A program made the position numbers and the translations under genes. Below the pieces are notes generated by a model, which saw only the letters and a program-made list of their open reading frames with translations, did no database searches and was not told the origin of the DNA. Of a stretch of 19,592 nucleotides of DNA, positions 14,733 through 19,592 are shown one piece after another. Numbering within the stretch: the first letter of the stretch is position 1; each line of letters starts with the position of its first letter. The DNA is from CAZUMW01 sp964621615 (GTDB lineage Bacteria > Desulfobacterota > WTBG01 > CAIYCZ01 > CAIRTM01), in NCBI GenBank assembly GCA_964621615.1, contig CAZUMW010000062.1, positions 1 to 19,592 on the forward strand. The letters run 5' to 3'.

Positions 14733-16829
14733 ATGTACAAAAAAGTAACTACTCAACTGGGCGGCAGACCTCTGACCGTTGAAACCGGCCGCCTGGCAAA
14801 ACAGGCCAACGGCGCGGTGCTAGTCACCTGCGGTGAAACCGTTGTGCTGGTGACCGCATCCGCCGCACCTGAAGCCAAACCCGATATTGACTTTATGCCC
14901 CTTACCGTGGAATACCAGGAGCGTTTCTACGCTGCAGGCAAAATTCCGGGAAGCTATTTTCGACGCGAAATCGGCCGGCCGACCGAAAAAGAAACCCTGA
15001 CCTGCCGATTTATAGACCGGCCGATCCGGCCGCTTTTCACTCCCGGCTACAGCAACGAAACCCAGATCATTGCAACCGTGCTGTCAGCCGACCAGGAAAC
15101 CGATCCAGACCTGCCGGCCATGCTGGGAGCCTCCTGTGCCTTGGGGGTTTCCGATATCCCCTTTCTCGGCCCGATTGCCGGTGTGCGTGTCGGATTCATT
15201 GATGACCAGTACATTCTGAACCCCACACCGGAACAGCAGCAGACCTCACGTCTGGATCTCATCGTTGCCGGTTCGCGCACAGCGGTTGTAATGGTTGAGG
15301 GGGGTGCGGACAGTCTTGCTGAGGATGTAATTCTGGACGGTATTTTTTTTGGTCACCAGGCCCTCCAGCCGCTGCTTGATATTCAGGAAGAATTGCGAGA
15401 AGCCGCCGGCAAAGCAAAAATGGTCATTGCAGCCCACCCAGTGGATCCGCAACTCGAACAGAAAGTGACGGAACTGGCCGCAACCGATATGCTGCGGGTC
15501 ATTTCCACGGTCGATAAAAAGGAGCGTGAAAACCGACAGCGGGAATTACAGAACAGCCTGGTCGAAGAGTTAACCTCTGTCCATCCTGAGCGCACCGTCG
15601 ACGAAATCATTTCCCTTATAAAGGGTCTCAACAAAACCATGATGCGCGACCGTATTGTCAGGGAAAATGCCAGAATTGACGGCAGGCAACTGGATGAAAT
15701 CCGCCCAATTGACTGTGATGTGGCGCTGCTTCCCCGAACCCACGGATCCGCGCTGTTTACCAGGGGCGAAACGCAGGCCGTTGTCACTGCCACGCTGGGC
15801 AGCTCCATGGATGAACAGAGAGTTGAATTACTGGACGGCATGACCTTTAATCCGTTCATGTTGCATTACAATTTCCCGCCGTATTGTGTAGGTGAAGTAC
15901 GGTTTCTGCGCGGTCCCAGCCGGCGCGACATCGGGCATGGAGCCCTGGCTGCCAGGGCCATCCGCGGAATATTACCTGATCGGGAATCCTTTCCCTACAC
16001 ACTCCGGATCGTCTCGGAGATAACCGAATCCAACGGTTCATCGTCAATGGCAACGGTCTGCGGCGGCAGCTTGGCCCTGATGGATGCCGGTGTGCCGATC
16101 AAAAAGCCTGTAGCCGGGGTGGCCATGGGACTGATCAAGGAAGGCGACAATGTCATCATCCTGTCCGATATTCTCGGAGATGAAGATCACCTTGGCGATA
16201 TGGACTTCAAGGTGTGCGGTACCGACGAAGGGGTGACTGCCCTGCAAATGGATATCAAGATCGAGGGTGTTACCAGAGACATAATGGGCAACGCCCTCGC
16301 CCAGGCCAGGCAGGGCCGTCTGCACATCCTGGGCAAAATGCTTGATTGTCTTCCCAACCCGCGACCGGAGCTGCCCGCACATGCTCCAAAGCTGCTTATG
16401 CTGCATATCAAACCGGAGAAAGTCCGTGACATCATCGGTCCCGGCGGCAAGGTGATCAGGGGACTGTGCGCCGAGTTCGGGGTAAAAATAGATGTTGACG
16501 ATAGCGGCACAGTACACATCTTTACGCCGGATGATGAAAGCGGCGCAGCTGTGATTGAACGTATAAACGCTATTACCGAAGAGGTAGAAATCGGAAAGAC
16601 CTATAGCGGCACGGTTCGCAAAATCATGGATTTCGGAGCATTTGTGGAGGTCCTGCCCGGAACCGACGGGCTGGTGCATATTTCCCAGCTTGCAAACCAT
16701 AGGGTGGAAAACGTTTCGGATGTGCTGCACGAAGGCCAGACCGTCAGGGTCAAAGTTCTCGAAATCGACGCCCGTGGAAAGATTCGCCTGAGCATGAAGG
16801 CCGTCGAAAACAAAACACTTTCCCAATAA
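14733..16829 (+). CDS. pnp: Polyribonucleotide nucleotidyltransferase (PNPase)
   Basis: 698 residues, close to the usual 700-710. Order: first RNase PH-like domain (about 10-140), an all-helical linker (about 240-320), the second, catalytic RNase PH-like domain (about 320-550, with GRQLDEIRPI, LFTRGETQA and GDEDHLGDMDFKV), a KH domain (about 553-615, with DIIGPGGKVIRGL) and an S1 RNA-binding domain (about 622-692, with GTVRKIMDFGAFVEVLPG). It degrades RNA phosphorolytically in the 3'-5' direction as a trimer, usually in a degradosome. I chose ATG at 14733, which follows AAGGAGAACGC; an earlier ATG in frame at 14697 and the non-ATG start at 14682 have no good ribosome site. It is followed closely by prfC. 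Confidence 0.97.
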   Translation: MYKKVTTQLGGRPLTVETGRLAKQANGAVLVTCGETVVLVTASAAPEAKPDIDFMPLTVEYQERFYAAGKIPGSYFRREIGRPTEKETLTCRFIDRPIRPLFTPGYSNETQIIATVLSADQETDPDLPAMLGASCALGVSDIPFLGPIAGVRVGFIDDQYILNPTPEQQQTSRLDLIVAGSRTAVVMVEGGADSLAEDVILDGIFFGHQALQPLLDIQEELREAAGKAKMVIAAHPVDPQLEQKVTELAATDMLRVISTVDKKERENRQRELQNSLVEELTSVHPERTVDEIISLIKGLNKTMMRDRIVRENARIDGRQLDEIRPIDCDVALLPRTHGSALFTRGETQAVVTATLGSSMDEQRVELLDGMTFNPFMLHYNFPPYCVGEVRFLRGPSRRDIGHGALAARAIRGILPDRESFPYTLRIVSEITESNGSSSMATVCGGSLALMDAGVPIKKPVAGVAMGLIKEGDNVIILSDILGDEDHLGDMDFKVCGTDEGVTALQMDIKIEGVTRDIMGNALAQARQGRLHILGKMLDCLPNPRPELPAHAPKLLMLHIKPEKVRDIIGPGGKVIRGLCAEFGVKIDVDDSGTVHIFTPDDESGAAVIERINAITEEVEIGKTYSGTVRKIMDFGAFVEVLPGTDGLVHISQLANHRVENVSDVLHEGQTVRVKVLEIDARGKIRLSMKAVENKTLSQ

Positions 16830-16906
16830 TCGCATACACACCGCGAAACATACCATGCGGTACAGGTATGAACGTTACCGCACAGCGGCATTCTCTGGAA
16901 AACCAA

Positions 16907-18505
16907 ATGGACACATCCTGTGACAAACTGCTCAAGAAAGAAATCGGCCGCCGCCGGACCTTCGGCATCATCAGCCATCCAGACGCAGGCAAAACCACCC
17001 TGACTGAAAAACTGCTGCTTTTCGGCGGAGCCATTCAGATGGCGGGAACAGTCAAAGCTCGCAAGGCCGGCCGTCGTGCCACGAGCGACTGGATGGCCAT
17101 AGAACAGGAACGCGGTATTTCGGTGACCAGCTCGGTCATGAAATTTAATTATCACGGTTTTGAAATCAACCTCCTTGATACGCCCGGTCACCAGGATTTT
17201 TCAGAAGACACGTATAGGGTCCTGACTGCGGTTGACAGTGCGCTTATGGTGATCGACAGCGTCAAGGGCGTCGAGGAACAGACCCGCAAGCTGATGGAGG
17301 TTTGCAGGATGCGCAACACGCCCATCCTGACCTTCATCAATAAGCTCGACCGAGAAGGGATGCCGCCCCTCGAAATTATCGGCGATATTGAAGAGAGCCT
17401 GCAGATTGAATGCGCCCCGCTCACCTGGCCTCTCGGTATGGGCAAACAATTCAAAGGCACCTATAACCTGTATCGCCGGGAACTGACGCTCTTCACCCCC
17501 GGCGGACAACGTCTTCCCGAAAATACAATCACCATCAGCGACCTGGATGATCCGCTGCTGGAAGAACTTCTGGGAGCACAGTTCGGTGAACTGCGCGATG
17601 ATATCGCGCTGATCGAAGGAGCCACCAACCCCTTCAGCCTGCAGGATTTCCTGAACGGGAGCCAGACGCCGGTTTTTTTCGGCAGCGCTCTCAACAACTT
17701 CGGCCTGCGTGAACTGCTCGACACCTTTGTGGAGATTGCACCGGAACCGTTGCCCCGGACGGCTGCAACCCGACTGGTGGCGCCTGAAGAAAACGAATTT
17801 TCAGGATTCGTGTTCAAAATCCAGGCCAACATGGATCCGGCGTACCGGAACCGGATCGCCTTTCTGCGCGTCTGCTCAGGCTGTTTCAAGCACGGCATGC
17901 GAGTCCGCCACCACCGCCTCGGCAAGGATCTGGAAATTGCCAATCCGATCATTTTCATGGCCCAGGATCGCTCGTTTGCTGAAGTTGCCTGGCCCGGTGA
18001 CATTATCGGCATTCACAACCACGGTACTATCCGAATCGGCGACACCTTTTCAGAAAAAGAACCGCTTGCCTTTACCGGCATACCCAGTTTCGCCCCCGAA
18101 CATTTTCGCCGCGTGCGGCTGAAATCTCCCCTCAAGACGAAACAATTCAACAAAGGGGTGCTGCAGCTGGTCGAGGAAGGTGCCATACAGCTGTTTCGTC
18201 CTTTGGCGGAAAGCGCCATAATCCTGGGGGCAGTGGGCGTACTGCAGTTTGAGGTAACCGTGGAGCGACTCAGAGCCGAGTACGGCGTTGATGCGGTCTA
18301 CGAACCGGTTGAATATGCCACCGCACGCTGGGTTAGTTGCACGGACAGGGAAATGCTGGACGCATTTAAAAAAGAGCGCTATGCGAATCTGGCGCAGGAT
18401 TCGGAGGGCAACCTGACCTACCTGGCCGCGAATGAATGGCAAATGAACTACACAGCGACACATTGGCCGGCCATAACGTTTCACAGGACCCGTGAATACA
18501 ACTGA
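16907..18505 (+). CDS. prfC: Peptide chain release factor 3 (RF3)
   Basis: 532 residues, matching the family (E. coli 529). The GTPase domain has the P-loop HPDAGKTT (about 24-31), switch I with SDWMAIEQERGIS, DTPGHQDF, and NKLD; then come the EF-Tu-like second domain (FVFKIQANMDP at about 305) and the C-terminal domain ending FHRTRE. RF3 removes RF1 and RF2 from the ribosome after peptide release. The ATG at 16907 gives the N-terminal length of E. coli RF3 and follows GGAAAACCAA. An ATG at 16868 would add 13 residues but abuts its purine stretch. It sits 77 bases after pnp on the same strand and may be co-transcribed; no terminator is seen between them. Confidence 0.96.
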   Translation: MDTSCDKLLKKEIGRRRTFGIISHPDAGKTTLTEKLLLFGGAIQMAGTVKARKAGRRATSDWMAIEQERGISVTSSVMKFNYHGFEINLLDTPGHQDFSEDTYRVLTAVDSALMVIDSVKGVEEQTRKLMEVCRMRNTPILTFINKLDREGMPPLEIIGDIEESLQIECAPLTWPLGMGKQFKGTYNLYRRELTLFTPGGQRLPENTITISDLDDPLLEELLGAQFGELRDDIALIEGATNPFSLQDFLNGSQTPVFFGSALNNFGLRELLDTFVEIAPEPLPRTAATRLVAPEENEFSGFVFKIQANMDPAYRNRIAFLRVCSGCFKHGMRVRHHRLGKDLEIANPIIFMAQDRSFAEVAWPGDIIGIHNHGTIRIGDTFSEKEPLAFTGIPSFAPEHFRRVRLKSPLKTKQFNKGVLQLVEEGAIQLFRPLAESAIILGAVGVLQFEVTVERLRAEYGVDAVYEPVEYATARWVSCTDREMLDAFKKERYANLAQDSEGNLTYLAANEWQMNYTATHWPAITFHRTREYN

Positions 18506-18529
18506 ACCATATACATACATGCCGGCACC

Positions 18530-18652
18530 ATGATCAACATGACGGAAGAAGACGAAAAGGCCTGCCTCGAAAAGATCAAAACCCGGCTTGTTGCAGCACT
18601 GACTCTACTTGACCAGAGGGTACACCGTTACGACCGCAATGTACGTGAGTAG
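18530..18652 (+). pseudogene. Truncated N-terminus of a HelD/UvrD-like helicase
   Basis: A 40-codon frame (an internal ATG at 18539 is also possible) encodes an acidic-then-basic amphipathic helix: TEEDEKACLEKIKTRL followed by LLDQRVHRYDRNVRE. It resembles the N-terminal coiled coil that begins HelD-type superfamily I helicases, where the chain normally goes on with a LWENK-like segment. Here two TAG codons follow at once and no helicase sequence resumes in any frame I could follow before the IS remnant. The helicase identity comes from memory of the family and is tentative. A genuine 40-residue protein is the alternative. Confidence 0.35.
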
Positions 18653-18710
18653 TAGTTTTCGATTAAAACAACACTGTTTATCTGTACTAGAGTTTGTAGT
18701 TACGGAGACA

Positions 18711-18737
18711 AAAAAGTTTAAAAAATCCGAACTTTTT
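18711..18737 (+). terminator. AT-rich hairpin, possible terminator of the prfC region
   Basis: AAAAAGTT (18711-18718) pairs with AACTTTTT (18730-18737) around an 11-base loop, with the T-run inside the 3' arm. The stem is AT-rich and weak. It lies after the helicase-like fragment and before the IS21 remnant, in a 153-base stretch that otherwise shows only a TTGACA (18740) with no matching -10 box. Confidence 0.3.
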
Positions 18738-18768
18738 CCTTGACAAAAACTTAAATTTCGTGCTTCGC

Positions 18769-18802
18769 GCGGCTCCTAAAAGCAAAATTTTTCAGGAGCC
18801 GC
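18769..18802 (+). promoter_or_regulatory. Hairpin that sequesters the ribosome site of the istA fragment
   Basis: GCGGCTCCT (18769-18777) and AGGAGCCGC (18794-18802) form a perfect 9-bp stem with a 16-base loop. The second arm contains AGGAG, seven bases before the ATG at 18806, so folding would block translation. It may be a palindrome left at the recombination point rather than a selected switch. Confidence 0.45.
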
Positions 18803-18805
18803 ATT

Positions 18806-19246
18806 ATGCTTATTGAGGTCTATCACGACTGCCAGCATGTATGCCGTCATCGCAAGCAGGCGCCCAATTACCGGTACACAACCACGGATGAGCATATGCC
18901 GCCGCAGCACAAGTTTGTCAAAGGCTGGTCGGCACCCTGGTTTATTGCTCAGGCACATAAAATCGGTGAGGCAACCGCAGAGCTTATCTCCCGGATTCTT
19001 GACGGCAAGCGTCATCCGGAGCAAGTGTTTCGTGCCGCCATGGGGGTGTTGAATCTCAAAAAACAGTATTCTGAAGCGCGCCATGAGAAGGCTGCACGCA
19101 GGGCGCTGCATTTTGGCAACGTCAGCTATCACGCAATGAAAAACATTCTTGCAAAAAAGCTTGATGAAGAGCCGCTGCAAAAAACCGCCCAGCGCCAGTC
19201 GCTTCTACACGACAATATCCACGGGCGGCATTATTACAACCAGTAA
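18806..19246 (+). pseudogene. istA: IS21-family transposase IstA, C-terminal fragment
   Basis: 146 codons corresponding to the C-terminal third of IstA. Family landmarks in order: a beta strand ending VYHDCQHVCRHRK, the YTTTDEHMPPQHKF segment (about 24-37), KIGEATAELISRIL, and RHPEQVFRAAMGVLNL (about 68-84) leading to a helical end. The DNA-binding and DDE catalytic parts, about 350 residues upstream in a complete IstA, are absent; similarity begins abruptly near 18806 next to a palindrome. It can have no transposase activity. A ribosome site (GGAAAGGAG) then leads to the start of istB, as expected for the istAB operon, but istB is broken after a few codons. The stub is open and could still be translated. 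Confidence 0.8.
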
Positions 19247-19267
19247 CCAGGAAAGGAGAACAACGAT

Positions 19268-19290
19268 ATGCACCTTGAGCAGACCTTATC
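19268..19290 (+). pseudogene. istB: Start of istB, broken after about seven codons
   Basis: An ATG with GGAAAGGAG upstream opens MHLEQTL, consistent with an IstB N-terminus directly after IstA. Similarity then stops and the DNA switches to integrase coding sequence in another frame. The continuing frame to 19546 runs through the terminator and tRNA-like region and is not a real gene. The identity is inferred mainly from position. Confidence 0.4.
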
Positions 19291-19461
19291 CGTGATCAGC
19301 TGGGCCGCCACTCTATTAAGGTCACGGTTGACATTTACGGGCATCTGGCCCCGGGGGGGAACAAGGAGGCGGTTGATAGGCTTGATGATGACGCAACAGA
19401 ACGCAACCTATACGCAACCTGCGGCACAAACAAAAAACGGACGGCCGACCATGCTGGCTAA
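19279..19461 (+). pseudogene. C-terminal fragment of a tyrosine recombinase (phage-type integrase)
   Basis: The frame ending at TAA 19459-19461 reads RDQLGRHSIKVTVDIYGHLAP followed by GGNKEAVDRLDDD. This is the end of a tyrosine integrase: the LGHxSIxxTxxIYxH box, whose last Tyr is the catalytic nucleophile, then a short tail. Only about 60 residues remain; the core Arg and the rest of the catalytic domain are missing, so it is inactive. The break joins it to istB-like sequence between 19279 and 19290. Integrase ends of this type commonly lie next to their attachment site, and a tRNA-like sequence begins 24 bases after the stop. Confidence 0.78.
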
Positions 19462-19476
19462 CCATCCGTTTTTTGT
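19430..19476. terminator. Strong bidirectional intrinsic terminator after the integrase fragment
   Basis: The arm at 19430-19444 pairs with 19462-19476: ACAAAAAACGGA with TCCGTTTTTTGT is a perfect 12-bp stretch, followed inward by one mismatch and GG/CC, with a 17-base loop. A-run and T-run flank the G+C part, so it can work on either strand. It overlaps the integrase stop codon and faces the tRNA-like sequence. Confidence 0.75.
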
Positions 19477-19484
19477 TTACAAAA

Positions 19485-19568
19485 TGGCGGGGACGACGAG
19501 ACTCGAACTCGCGACCTTCCCGACGTTTACTGTCGGGACGTACTAACCAGCGCTTCGATCATGTCACT
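19485..19568 (-). other. tRNA-Asp-like 3' half and possible decayed tRNA; probable attachment site
   Basis: On the minus strand the last 32 bases before 19485 are a perfect tRNA end: variable loop AGGTC, T arm GCGAG-TTCGAGT-CTCGT, acceptor CGTCCCC, discriminator G and CCA, like Desulfobacterota tRNA-Asp. The 5' part looks wrong: the anticodon arm is TCCCGAC-AGTAAAC-GTCGGGA (7 bp, and no U33), a D-loop-like GGTTA is present, but the D stem matches poorly and only four of seven acceptor pairs form (AGTGACA). I read it as a tRNA 3' end copied at an integration site, fused to a degenerate 5' part, rather than a working tRNA. Confidence 0.5.
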
Positions 19569-19592
19569 GCGCCGCCAGGATTTGATCTGCCG

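Noticed and set aside
14600..14782. 60-codon frame overlapping the pnp start
   Set aside because: No family resemblance, no good ribosome site, and it overlaps the well-supported start of pnp in another frame.
19292..19546. Open frame through the terminator and tRNA-like region
   Set aside because: Its end, reading AGTTRLELAT, is the well-known false translation of the strand opposite a tRNA 3' end.
1..19592. CRISPR array or phage defence system
   Set aside because: No regularly spaced repeats and no defence-type domains were seen on either strand.

Overview
The window looks like a chromosomal segment of an anaerobic, multiheme-cytochrome-rich bacterium, most likely Desulfobacterota (former Deltaproteobacteria). 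Supporting signs are a periplasmic octaheme-type cytochrome, apparent use of selenocysteine, an ACR3/ArsC/ArsR arsenic set with arsEFG-type genes, and a bacterial PNPase and RF3. The taxon is an inference; nothing here identifies a species.

Left 13.7 kb (minus strand): one long arsenic-responsive gene train reading right to left from a strong promoter beside arsR. The order is arsR, acr3, arsC, ArsP/DUF318-type permease, multiheme cytochrome c, thioredoxin-like protein, TolC-family outer membrane factor, RND adaptor, RND pump, ArsE-like mini-thioredoxin, DGC-domain protein, ArsF-like protein and ArsG-like permease. Several joints overlap (ATGA or about 10 bases). The set would sense arsenic (ArsR), reduce arsenate (ArsC) and export arsenite (ACR3). 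It adds a second permease, a tripartite envelope pump, and an arsEFG-type module known for nitro-aromatic arsenicals.

The main discovery candidate is the multiheme cytochrome. Its frame is interrupted by a single in-frame TGA, and a hairpin with an 8-bp perfect stem and a GGUU loop begins 15 nt after it. That is the layout of a bacterial SECIS element, so I read the gene as one 641-residue selenoprotein with Sec115, not two genes or a pseudogene.

Centre (13.66-14.73 kb): divergent promoters for arsR (with an overlapping palindromic operator) and a small DksA/TraR zinc-finger gene, then a 478-bp non-coding stretch leading to pnp.

Right (14.7-18.5 kb, plus strand): housekeeping genes pnp and prfC. 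The last 1.1 kb is a scrapyard of truncated pieces: a 40-codon helicase-like N-terminus, the C-terminal third of an IS21-family IstA, a few codons of IstB fused to the C-terminus of a tyrosine integrase, a strong bidirectional terminator, and a tRNA-Asp-like 3' half that is probably an integration site. This looks like the eroded edge of an integrated element.
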